Shown here one piece after another: positions 1 through 6,691 of a DNA stretch of 7,976 nucleotides. A program made the position numbers and the translations under genes. Under the pieces are notes generated by a model, which had not been told where the DNA came from, searched no databases, and saw only the letters and a program-made list of their open reading frames with translations. Origin of the DNA: Armatimonadota bacterium (GTDB lineage Bacteria > Armatimonadota > Zipacnadia > Zipacnadales > FEN-943); NCBI GenBank assembly GCA_026419655.1, contig JANZZA010000752.1, positions 1 to 7,976 of the forward strand. Reading direction: 5' to 3'. Positions within the stretch are counted from its first letter, which is position 1; every line of letters begins with the position of its first letter.

Positions 1-27
1 GGGCAAGGGCGGCACATCTCCGCTACA

Positions 28-149
28 GAGCACGAGCATTTACGGGGGGATACAGGAGGATCCCCGCTTTTTGCTGAAAAGGGGGGCACTGCCCTGGAGG
101 AAACCCTTTGAAAAGGGTTGTCCCCCTGACCCACTTCCCAAACTTTTTC
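28..149 (+). repeat. Intergenic repeat, modules A then B (copy 1)
   Basis: This stretch matches the intergenic repeats at 4028-4158 and 7879-7976. It opens with the 16-mer GCACGAGCATTTACGG at 30-45, followed by the CCCCGCTTTTTGC block of module A near 62-74. Module B follows: a short hairpin with AACCC/GGGTT arms around 100-120 and the shared tail CTTCCCAAACTTTTTC at 134-149. The A-module hairpin is degenerate in this copy. Bases 1-27 resemble the flank just upstream of the A module in the other copies, so the element probably extends beyond the window. It lies 3' of the beta-helix gene. Bases 150-276 start with a sequence weakly like the start of module C and then show nothing I recognise. 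Confidence 0.85.
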
Positions 150-276
150 ATACTGTCTGGCGGGGGCAATACCGCAGGAATATCCGCTCGTGGCCAGCCT
201 TCGCCCCGCCCGCCCCATGCAGCCACCCTTCTCCTGCCAGTATCCGGCCCCAGCACCTGCCTGCCCGCGCTGTTGA

Positions 277-2823
277 CTATCGCCCCGCTTCTTCCATGGC
301 AAGACCCTTGGGGCCGATGCGCTCGGCCGGGATTGGCTGGAAGCCCAGCTTCCAGGCCGGCGACTCCGGCCGCAGCCGATAGTCGTCGTTGTCCGGGTCA
401 ACGAATAGCGGGTCGGCCACGATGGAGTTTCGGTCAAAGCCCGCCTCAAGCCATTCCTGCCACGTCCCGGCGGGCATTATGCGGGCGTCGAGAGCCGCCA
501 GGTCGCCCCCGCGCAGGTAGTATAGATTCCGGTCGCACTCGGCAAGGGCGTCGGGCTTATACCACCACGAAAAGATAACCTGTGCCTCAGGCCGCGAGTA
601 CACGACGATGTTATTGACAAACCGATTACCCTTCATGAAATCGTCTCGGGGCTGCAGGCGCACCTGGTGCTCATGGCCCTCCACGAAAATATTATTCTGG
701 ATGACGTTATTCTGCCCGCCGTGGATACACACGCCGCCGACCTGTGTGCGCGCCACGATATTACCGAAGACCGTGGTGCCCGAGGAATAATCGTCCAGGT
801 AGACGCCCCAGGTGAAGTAGGGTGTGAGTATCTGCCCTTCAGGTGTGGTTCCCATGCCCACCGAGTCGAGGATGAGGTTATACCGGACGACGTTGCCGCT
901 ATCGCGGTGCTCGTAGCCCAGCGACTCGAAGGCCCCAGTGTCGTTGGTCTCCAAATTGGTGCGGATGAATTCGTTGTACTCGATTACGTTGCGGTGCGAC
1001 AGGCGCTCCTCGCCCTGGCTCTTACAGGATACGGCGTACCGCGGCACGTCGGTGATGCGGTTATAGGCGACGCGGTTATCGGAGCCATGCACCATGTAAA
1101 CTCCGGCCACATGCTTGTAGATGAGGCCCAGCCGCTCCATGACGTTGCCGAGGATGGCGCAGTGATGCGGCTGGATGGCCGTGCCGCCCACAAGGATAAC
1201 GCCCCCCTGGCCCAGGTCATGAAAATGGCTCTCTCGGATGACGCACTGCTCTGCGCGGTTGGCGAGCTTTACCCCATAGCCGCCCAGCCAGGCAAAATCA
1301 CAGCGTCGGATGGTGCAGTTCCGGGCCGCCGAGAGCACCACCGCCGCGTCCTGGGGCGTATAATAATCCCGCGTGACCGCGTAGGTTGTGTCGCGGAAGC
1401 GGAAGCCCTCGATATTGACGTACTCAACAAAGCGGCCAGCTTCCATGTCCCCCTCTAGGCAGATAAGGCTCCCCAGCCGCGCGGCCACCACAGGCTGGTT
1501 GGAAAAATCCGGCGCGTCAGGGATATAAAGAACCTGGCCTCGGTCGCGGTCCAGATACCACTCCCCCGGTGCGTCGAGCGCCTCACGCACGTTCTCGATG
1601 AAATACCTGTTGCCCACTCTCACGTCCTGGGCGGCCCCCGGCGCGGTGAACATTATCTTGCGGTCGGCGTAATCAATGCGGTCCACCGGCACAATCGCGT
1701 TGACCCATCCCCAGGCGATGAAAATGTGCACTTCGGCGCCACGAAGGTCGGCAAACTGCGGCATATCGCCCGCCCGGAAGCGCATGTGGGCGACGGTACC
1801 GGGCGGAGTTGGCCCGGGGACGACAACTTCCGGGCCTTCCGCCTTTTCGACCGCCTCGCACTGAATGATGATCAGGTGGCGGCCCTCAGCCGGCGGCTTG
1901 AAGTCAACTGCGCCCCACCATGTCGGCTGCCCCATAGCCTCATTGGGGTCCCAGTCGGCGTCGTCGCAAAGAGCGATGGCATCCAGGGCCAGCCCGCCGC
2001 CCTGCTGATTAGTCCACTGCAGTGTACGCTCGCCGGCCCGCAGGCGCAGGTCGCAAACATGGGCCCAGCGGAAGCGGTCCCAGCCGCCGGTGTCGGGCAG
2101 GTGCATTAGTGGCTCCCAGTCTTCGTCGTCCAAGCGAATAGCTGTCCGGCCACCCATGTCGGCGACGTTATAGTCGGTCATCTTGTGGGCGTATCTGAGC
2201 CACACGCGATAGAGGCCATTGGCCGGCGCGCGAAAGCGCCAGGTCAGCCGGTCGCCGACGTTGTGGACATTCTGCACGGCCGTGTTGAAAGCCCCACGCT
2301 CCCATGGCTCGCCGCCAAAATCCGCGAAAAGCCAGCCGCCGGTGCGCGGATTGGCCGGGTCGAAGTTTGGGTACCTGGCCCGGATGGCCCAGCGCTCGCC
2401 TACTCGAAGGATGCGGAAATCCAGGCCCTCTGGCGCCGGTGCAGCCCAAACATCGCCGTCGCCCTTGTGCCATCCTGTGATGGGCGCCCCGCCGCTTATC
2501 ACGACTTCCTCGCCCTCAGCCGCCCGCCACGTAATCGGGCAGTCCGGCGTGCCGGAGTCCTCCGGGCCAAGCACCAGCGGCTCCGCCAGGTAGTAAGTAC
2601 CACCGTGGACTAGGACCTCAACGGGCGCCGTCAGGCCAACCTGTTTGAGTTTACGCACCGCATCCCTGGCGCCTGCGAGCGTCGCCAGCGGTCGCTCTTC
2701 CGTTCCCGGATTGGCATCGTCACCGTCCCGGGCGACGTGTATCTGCGCCGGCGCCGCTGGCTGCGCCATGCACGACGCGAAACAAAGCAACCACAGGATG
2801 AGCGCCCATAGGAGAACCTGCAT
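277..2823 (-). CDS. Exported right-handed parallel beta-helix protein, probable carbohydrate-active enzyme
   Basis: This 848-residue protein starts with a hydrophobic export signal (residues 1-20) that lacks the usual positive charge at its N-terminus. Residues about 27-115 hold the opening typical of secreted beta-helix proteins: a DGDDANPGT segment, an ARDAVR helix and a GGTYYL strand. Residues about 177-287 look like an inserted beta-sandwich of the golvesin/xanthan-lyase-associated type (GLYRVWLRY, ending LALDAIAL). The helix itself runs from about 385 to 800, with many short N- and V-rich coils (for example VIQNNIF). Acidic conserved patches are NDTGAFES near residue 626 and YLDDYSSG near 673. 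The C-terminal DPLFVDP...DYRLRPESPA motif is common in this superfamily. The fold suggests a polysaccharide hydrolase or lyase, possibly GH141-like, but the substrate cannot be read from sequence. The ATG is supported by GGAGAG (2831-2836), 7 nt upstream. It is separated from the HD gene by 169 bp and probably has its own transcript. Confidence 0.88.
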   Translation of the reverse strand: MQVLLWALILWLLCFASCMAQPAAPAQIHVARDGDDANPGTEERPLATLAGARDAVRKLKQVGLTAPVEVLVHGGTYYLAEPLVLGPEDSGTPDCPITWRAAEGEEVVISGGAPITGWHKGDGDVWAAPAPEGLDFRILRVGERWAIRARYPNFDPANPRTGGWLFADFGGEPWERGAFNTAVQNVHNVGDRLTWRFRAPANGLYRVWLRYAHKMTDYNVADMGGRTAIRLDDEDWEPLMHLPDTGGWDRFRWAHVCDLRLRAGERTLQWTNQQGGGLALDAIALCDDADWDPNEAMGQPTWWGAVDFKPPAEGRHLIIIQCEAVEKAEGPEVVVPGPTPPGTVAHMRFRAGDMPQFADLRGAEVHIFIAWGWVNAIVPVDRIDYADRKIMFTAPGAAQDVRVGNRYFIENVREALDAPGEWYLDRDRGQVLYIPDAPDFSNQPVVAARLGSLICLEGDMEAGRFVEYVNIEGFRFRDTTYAVTRDYYTPQDAAVVLSAARNCTIRRCDFAWLGGYGVKLANRAEQCVIRESHFHDLGQGGVILVGGTAIQPHHCAILGNVMERLGLIYKHVAGVYMVHGSDNRVAYNRITDVPRYAVSCKSQGEERLSHRNVIEYNEFIRTNLETNDTGAFESLGYEHRDSGNVVRYNLILDSVGMGTTPEGQILTPYFTWGVYLDDYSSGTTVFGNIVARTQVGGVCIHGGQNNVIQNNIFVEGHEHQVRLQPRDDFMKGNRFVNNIVVYSRPEAQVIFSWWYKPDALAECDRNLYYLRGGDLAALDARIMPAGTWQEWLEAGFDRNSIVADPLFVDPDNDDYRLRPESPAWKLGFQPIPAERIGPKGLAMEEAGR

Positions 2824-2870
2824 CTAAGATCTCTCCAAGACCGATAACTCCTGGCACCACCGTAAGCCAG

Positions 2871-2935
2871 GAAACCCCCTTTGCGCAAAAAGCGGGTTTC
2901 TCCCTTGCACCCTCTCCCCGTAAACGCTCGTGCTG
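2871..2935 (-). repeat. Inverted partial copy of module A (copy 2)
   Basis: Read on the minus strand, this stretch carries GCACGAGCGTTTACGG (2933-2918), which differs by one base from the 16-mer in copies 1 and 6. It then has the shared CCCGCTTTTTGC block. It also forms a hairpin, GAAACCC at 2871-2877 pairing with GGGTTTC at 2894-2900, with a perfect TTTGCGCAAA palindrome in the loop (2880-2889). It contains no module B or C and runs opposite to the other copies. It lies in the spacer upstream of the beta-helix gene, 48 bp before its start codon, so it would be in that gene's leader or promoter region. Confidence 0.8.
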
Positions 2936-2948
2936 CTTTCGCCAGACG

Positions 2949-2979
2949 GGCCTTTTGTGCTACCAGCTAGCACACGGCC
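2949..2979. other. Hairpin 3' of the HD gene, possible terminator
   Basis: TGTGCTA (2956-2962) and TAGCACA (2968-2974) form a perfect 7-bp stem around a 5-nt loop. Flanking GGCC at 2949-2952 and 2976-2979 could extend it across a small internal loop. It starts 14 nt past the stop codon of the HD gene in the direction of transcription, where a terminator would sit. No U-tract follows the stem, so a classical intrinsic terminator is not supported. It may instead stabilise a transcript 3' end or be a protein-binding palindrome. Confidence 0.35.
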
Positions 2980-2992
2980 GCTCGCCAAAAGG

Positions 2993-3625
2993 CTAGGACA
3001 AGACCTCGATGCGCAGCGGCCCATAAACCTCCTCGAATAAGTTGCCCTTTTTCCGGGCGGCAAGGATTTCCCACCGGGCATCGCCGCGCGCACTCACCAC
3101 CAGACGAAAACCGCCCGCATCTTTGTCCACTCTGACATCCTGCACCACGCTTGCGTGGGTGCGGTCCAGGCCGTCGGCCACGCGCAAGATCGCCGCCAGC
3201 CGCCGCACAGCCTCTTGCGTCTGCGGCTTCAGGGCAGAGAAGCGCCGGTGGGTTTCGCGTGGTGGCACTCCGCGATGATAGCGCGCCAGCAGCGATATTA
3301 CCCGCCGCTCACGCTTCTTGAAGCCCGGCAGGGGCGTCTGCTGGATGAGCCGCCGCGAGTGTTTGTTATGCCCCTGCAGCGCTACACACAACCCGATGTC
3401 GTGCAGCACGCCCGCCGCAAGAAGAAGCTCGCGCCATTTGTCCCCCAGCCCGTGATATGCAGCAAGCTGATCAAATAAGGAGGCCGCCAGCCGGGTCACC
3501 TGGGCCGTGTGCTCTTCTTCGATGTCGAACTGCTGAGCTATTGGGATTAGACCGGCCACCCGAGCTGGCAACTCCGGCCATGCACTAGGTACTTCCTCCT
3601 GCCATAGCTCATGTTCTTCGTACAT
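2993..3625 (-). CDS. Stand-alone HD-domain protein, Ppx/GppA C-terminal-domain type
   Basis: The 210-residue product matches the HD-type C-terminal domain of exopolyphosphatase/guanosine pentaphosphatase proteins, without the N-terminal ASKHA phosphatase domain. Visible features are His39, the LHDIG motif (His75-Asp76), GHNKHS (His86, His89), the diagnostic PLPGF followed by LLARYHR, and the helix ILRVADGLDRTH (Asp151, Asp154). These fit a metal-dependent phosphohydrolase fold. In this family the domain may act on, or bind, polyphosphate or nucleotides, so the true substrate is unknown. The C-terminal 40 residues form a small beta-rich end, as in full-length Ppx/GppA. An upstream in-frame GTG at 3646 would add 7 residues. 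I prefer the ATG at 3625 because GGGAGG (3636-3641) lies 10 nt before it. There is no signal peptide, so it should be cytoplasmic. A repeat-filled gap of more than 570 bp separates it from zwf, so it is probably transcribed separately. Confidence 0.85.
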   Translation of the reverse strand: MYEEHELWQEEVPSAWPELPARVAGLIPIAQQFDIEEEHTAQVTRLAASLFDQLAAYHGLGDKWRELLLAAGVLHDIGLCVALQGHNKHSRRLIQQTPLPGFKKRERRVISLLARYHRGVPPRETHRRFSALKPQTQEAVRRLAAILRVADGLDRTHASVVQDVRVDKDAGGFRLVVSARGDARWEILAARKKGNLFEEVYGPLRIEVLS

Positions 3626-3635
3626 CTCCACTACG

Positions 3636-3641
3636 CCTCCC
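3636..3641 (-). promoter_or_regulatory. Ribosome binding site deciding the HD gene start
   Basis: GGGAGG on the minus strand lies 10 nt upstream of the ATG at 3625. It falls inside the reading frame that would begin at the GTG at 3646, so it supports the shorter product. I see no comparable site before the GTG. Confidence 0.6.
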
Positions 3642-3715
3642 GTCACCCGCCGTGCTGCAAACGCGACCCTTCCCTCCCCTCAGGACTACTGCTGCGGCGG
3701 GACACAGAGTCCTTT

Positions 3716-3770
3716 CTGGGGGAAACCTTTTGGAAAGGGTTATCCCCCAGACTCCCTTCCCAAACTTTTT
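3716..3770 (+). repeat. Repeat module B, best-preserved hairpin (copy 3)
   Basis: CTGGGGGA (3716-3723) pairs with TCCCCCAG (3743-3750), and inside it AACC pairs with GGTT, giving an 8+4 bp stem with a bulge. The shared tail CTTCCCAAACTTTTT follows at 3756-3770. Read on the plus strand this looks like a terminator, but the T-run is 15 nt from the stem and no plus-strand gene precedes it. It is the left end of the composite element that continues through module C to the A-B block ending at 4158. Confidence 0.85.
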
Positions 3771-3783
3771 ACGCTGTGGGCCG

Positions 3784-3889
3784 GCCGGATTTTCGGGCGC
3801 CGGCGGCCGTTTGTGCGACGGTACGATGCTCACCGACCGACACCCAAAGGCGCAGCGGCAGTGTCCCATCACGCGCCCGAAAATCCGGC
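3784..3889. repeat. Module C: perfect 17-bp inverted repeat with 72-bp core
   Basis: GCCGGATTTTCGGGCGC (3784-3800) is the exact reverse complement of 3873-3889. The core between the arms (3801-3872) shows little similarity to the core of the second copy at 7695-7793, while the arms are shared. No flanking target-site duplication is visible. This could be a miniature transposon-like unit with terminal inverted repeats, or a long stem closing a variable RNA domain. Bases 3890-4027 form a C-rich linker to the next A module in which I recognise no gene. Confidence 0.85.
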
Positions 3890-4027
3890 GCACCTAAAAA
3901 CGGCCCACACGACTACCACCCGCCCCGTCCCCCGCAGGCCTGGGGACTGCCCGCTCCCGCTGTCCGCCGCGCTGCGGAAACCTGCCCGTCACCCGTGGGC
4001 CTGGTGGCTGCGCATTGCTGCCAGCGG

Positions 4028-4158
4028 GCACAAGCATTTACGGCAAAGGGGTGCCGGGGGGAACCCCGCTTTTCGCCCAAAGGTGGGCCCCCTGCCTGTC
4101 TCTCGGGGAAACCCTTTTGGAAAGGCTTGTTCCCCTGCCCCCCTTCCCAAACGTTTTC
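4028..4158 (+). repeat. Repeat modules A then B (copy 4), right end of composite element
   Basis: GCACAAGCATTTACGG at 4028-4043 starts module A. An ACCCCGCTTTTCGCCCAAAGG block follows, and then module B with GGGGAA/TTCCCC arms and the tail CTTCCCAAACGTTTTC at 4143-4158. With the B and C modules at 3716-3889 it completes the order B-C-linker-A-B. It sits in the 3' region of zwf, ending 44 bp from that gene's stop codon. The hairpins here carry more mismatches than in copies 3 and 6. Confidence 0.85.
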
Positions 4159-4202
4159 GTGCCTTTGGTGAAGGTCCATACCACCACCGGCAGGTGTGAA
4201 GT

Positions 4203-5771
4203 CTAAGAACCACCTGCTGTTTCCTCGTCTTCTGCGCCGGCCCGCTCGCACTCGGCCATGTCAGTGAGGGCCGGGCACGGATTCCGCCACTCCGCCCCAT
4301 ACCGCACGAGAAGCGAATCCGCCTCCGCTGGCCCCCAACTGCCGGCTGGATAGTAATACAGGGGAATCGTGGGGTCGGTCGCCCATGCCTGGAGGATGGG
4401 GTCAACAAACTCCCAGCAAGCTTCCACGGCGTCGCTACGGATATACAGCGTGGCATCGCCCTGCATGGCGTCGAGCAGCAGTCGCTCATAGGGCCCGGGA
4501 ATGTAGCCTGCTCCCAGGTCGGCATAGCGGAAATCCATAGCCACGTCGCGCACGTCAAAGGACGTGCCAGGCACCTTCATGGCAAAACGCAGCGCAATGC
4601 CCTCGTCCGGCTGGATGCGCAGCACGAGCTGGTTCCTGCCCGCTCCGAGCTTACAGAACTGGCCGAAAAGGTGGTGCGGGGTGTCGCGGAAATTCACCAC
4701 CACCTCCGTCACGCGGGCGGCCATGCGCTTGCCCGTCCTCACAAAAAAGGGCACCCCGCCCCACCGCCAGTTGTCAATGAACACCCGCGCCGCCACATAG
4801 GTCTCCGTCGTTGAGCCAGCTCCTACGCCCGGCTCATCTCGATAACCGACAACCTCTTCACCGGCCACTACTCCCGAGGTGTACTGGCCCCTGACCACCT
4901 CCTGGCCCACCATCTCGCGCGTTATCGGTCGTAAGGAGTCAAACACCTTCACGGTCTCGTTGCGCACCGACGTGGCATCAAAAGACGCTGGTGGCTCCAT
5001 AGCAAAGAAAGCAAGCACCTGCAGGAGGTGATTCTGGAACATATCCCGCAACGCTCCGGCCTGGTCGTAGTAGGCTCCGCGATTCTCGATGCCAATATCC
5101 TCGGCCGCCAGAATCTGCACGTCATGCACGTAGTGGCGGTTCCACAGCGGCTCGAAGATGCCGTTGGAGAACCGGAAAACCAGAATGTTCTGCACGGTCT
5201 CCTTACCGAGATAATGGTCAATCCTCAGGATTTGCGACTCGTCGAAATAGCGGTGAAGTATCTGGTCCAGCTCGCGGGCGGAATCCAGGTCATGCCCGAA
5301 GGGCTTCTCAATGACTACCCGGCGGAAAGGGCAAAGCGCAGTCTCTGCTGCCAGGCCATGGGCAGCCAGGCCTTCGACAATAGTGGGATACAGTTGCGGG
5401 GGCGTGGCTAAATAGTATATGCATCGGTCTCTGACCTGGTATTGCTGCTCGAGGGCTGTCAGCCTGTCACGCAAGCGCTGGTAGCTGGCCGGCTCCGTCG
5501 TGGCCAGCGGCTGGTAAAAAAGCATCCGCGTGAAACGCTTCAGGCATTCTGCGTCGGCGGCCGTCGGGCGCGAATGACTCCGGATGGCCTGAACCATCTT
5601 CTCCCGAAAGGCCTCATCGGAAAATTGCGTCCGTCCCACGCCCAGGACAAGCAGCCGGTCGGGCAGAAGGTCATGCCGGCACAGCTCGAAAAGCGCCGGT
5701 ACGAGCTTGCGGGCCGCCAGGTCTCCCGACGCTCCGAAGATTACCAGGATGCAATCCTCCGGCTTTTTCAT
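4203..5771 (-). CDS. zwf: Glucose-6-phosphate 1-dehydrogenase
   Basis: This enzyme oxidises glucose 6-phosphate to 6-phosphoglucono-1,5-lactone with NAD(P)+, the entry step of the oxidative pentose phosphate pathway. The 522 residues are near the usual 490-515. An N-terminal Rossmann domain carries the GASGDLA fingerprint (13-19). EKPFG at 155-159 holds the conserved Lys and Pro. RIDHYLGKE (183-191) is the family signature, with His186 expected to bind the substrate phosphate. The segment with YYDQAGALRDMFQNH includes His248, the expected catalytic base. The C-terminus ends in a short acidic tail that looks dispensable. The ATG is preceded by GTGAGG about 10 nt upstream. It lies 155 bp downstream of pgl, so it may be cotranscribed with gnd and pgl, from an internal promoter as well or instead. 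No truncation or frameshift is seen. Confidence 0.97.
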   Translation of the reverse strand: MKKPEDCILVIFGASGDLAARKLVPALFELCRHDLLPDRLLVLGVGRTQFSDEAFREKMVQAIRSHSRPTAADAECLKRFTRMLFYQPLATTEPASYQRLRDRLTALEQQYQVRDRCIYYLATPPQLYPTIVEGLAAHGLAAETALCPFRRVVIEKPFGHDLDSARELDQILHRYFDESQILRIDHYLGKETVQNILVFRFSNGIFEPLWNRHYVHDVQILAAEDIGIENRGAYYDQAGALRDMFQNHLLQVLAFFAMEPPASFDATSVRNETVKVFDSLRPITREMVGQEVVRGQYTSGVVAGEEVVGYRDEPGVGAGSTTETYVAARVFIDNWRWGGVPFFVRTGKRMAARVTEVVVNFRDTPHHLFGQFCKLGAGRNQLVLRIQPDEGIALRFAMKVPGTSFDVRDVAMDFRYADLGAGYIPGPYERLLLDAMQGDATLYIRSDAVEACWEFVDPILQAWATDPTIPLYYYPAGSWGPAEADSLLVRYGAEWRNPCPALTDMAECERAGAEDEETAGGS

Positions 5772-5848
5772 CCAGGGCCAGCCTCACTCTCCTGACTCTC
5801 GCGGGATTGCTGCAAAACCATGGCGCAGCGGATGTGTCGCGTCCCTGC

Positions 5849-5887
5849 AGTATAACTCGCCGGCGCAGCCCCGTGCAGCCGGCGCAG
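5849..5887 (-). promoter_or_regulatory. Candidate zwf promoter with upstream direct repeats
   Basis: On the minus strand TATACT (5854-5849) is a one-mismatch match to the bacterial -10 hexamer, about 78 bp before the zwf start. Immediately upstream the 10-mer GCCGGCGCAG (plus-strand sense) occurs at 5859-5868 and again at 5878-5887, 19 bp apart. The inner GCCGGC cores also allow a 7-bp stem (5858-5864 with 5878-5884). There is no good -35 box, so this is either an activator-dependent promoter or a chance match. A role as operator or attenuator is inference. Confidence 0.3.
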
Positions 5888-5926
5888 GCAGCGGGACTTC
5901 TACCAAAGGGGTTTCGCAGCAACCGG

Positions 5927-6691
5927 CTAATCAAAAGAACGCGGGCCCAAATCCATCGCCGCCTGCGCATCCAGGAGCCAGTAAATCTTTCCGTTTTCGG
6001 GCCTCACGGCCTGGGCGGGCCTCTGCTGAGGGTCGTGTGTTCCTTCGAGGGCTTCTCGCACCGCCCGGCTTTTCGCCAGCCCTGAGACGTAGAAAATAAC
6101 GTTTCGGGCCGCTTTAAACGCCGCCGGCGTCAGCGTCACCCGCCACGCATCGAGCTTTTCCACATAGATGGGCAGGACCCACCGATTTGGCTCGCTTATG
6201 GCCGCTGTGTTGGGAAAAATAGAGGCCACGTGGCCGTCGTCGCCCAGGCCGAGCAAAACAACGTCGAAGGCAGGCGTGATGTCCCCTCCCGCCCCCTGTA
6301 CTCCGGCGAAGAATCCGCGCAGGGTCTCTTCGTACCAGGCCGCCGCCGCGTCGGGCGAAAGCTCGCACGGTATCCGGAATATATTGCCGTGGGGTACCTC
6401 CACGCGCCGCAGCAGATTTTCGCACACCATTCTGAAGTTGCTTCGGGCGTCGTCCGGGGACACACAACGCTCGTCGCCCCAGAACAGAAACATTCGCGTC
6501 CAATCAAGGTCCCCGGAGAGTGGCTCATGAGCCAGCTGCCGGTAAAGAGCCGCAGGCGTGCTTCCGCCGGCCAGCACCAGAGTGCACCGGCCTCTCTCTG
6601 CTTGAGCCTCTCTGGCAAGTCCAGCTACCAGTTCCGCGCCAGCAGCCGCCAGCTCTGCCGCGTCGGCGTACACCCGTATTTGCGGCTTCAC
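5927..6691 (-). CDS. pgl: 6-phosphogluconolactonase
   Basis: This enzyme hydrolyses 6-phosphoglucono-1,5-lactone to 6-phosphogluconate in the cytoplasm, linking the Zwf and Gnd reactions. The 254-residue protein has the expected glucosamine-6-phosphate isomerase/lactonase fold. AGGSTP (41-46) forms the phosphate loop, WGDER (71-75) and the following SNFRM lie at the active site, and GLGDDGH (148-154) holds the conserved Asp and His. VSGLAKSRAV (about 202-211) and the C-terminal WLLD are also typical. Translation starts at a GTG whose last two bases are shared with the TGA stop of the upstream dehydrogenase gene (GTGA, 6691-6688). GAGGTGA at 6708-6702, 10 nt upstream, supports this start. The overlap implies translational coupling with gnd. 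Confidence 0.96.
   Translation of the reverse strand: MKPQIRVYADAAELAAAGAELVAGLAREAQAERGRCTLVLAGGSTPAALYRQLAHEPLSGDLDWTRMFLFWGDERCVSPDDARSNFRMVCENLLRRVEVPHGNIFRIPCELSPDAAAAWYEETLRGFFAGVQGAGGDITPAFDVVLLGLGDDGHVASIFPNTAAISEPNRWVLPIYVEKLDAWRVTLTPAAFKAARNVIFYVSGLAKSRAVREALEGTHDPQQRPAQAVRPENGKIYWLLDAQAAMDLGPRSFD

Noticed and set aside
667..1458. Plus-strand open frame of 263 residues inside the beta-helix gene
   Set aside because: It is fully antisense to a gene with strong family motifs and a good ribosome site. Its composition looks like an antisense shadow in GC-rich DNA, with no recognisable domain.
3716..3770. Module B as an intrinsic terminator on the plus strand
   Set aside because: The T-run lies about 15 nt beyond the stem, no plus-strand gene ends before any copy, and copies also occur upstream of genes. 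A repeat explanation fits better.
3890..4027. tRNA or other known small RNA gene in the linker
   Set aside because: No cloverleaf, TTCGA-type loop or known riboswitch core was recognised. The segment is C-rich and poorly conserved between the two composites.
3611..4171. Plus-strand open frame of 186 residues across the zwf-HD spacer, and overlapping frames on both strands
   Set aside because: It is made of repeat modules. Frames through module B give similar FGKG/KGFPP-like minus-strand or NPF/LPKxF-like plus-strand peptides at every copy, which is what translation of a repeat produces. I see no ribosome site or domain.
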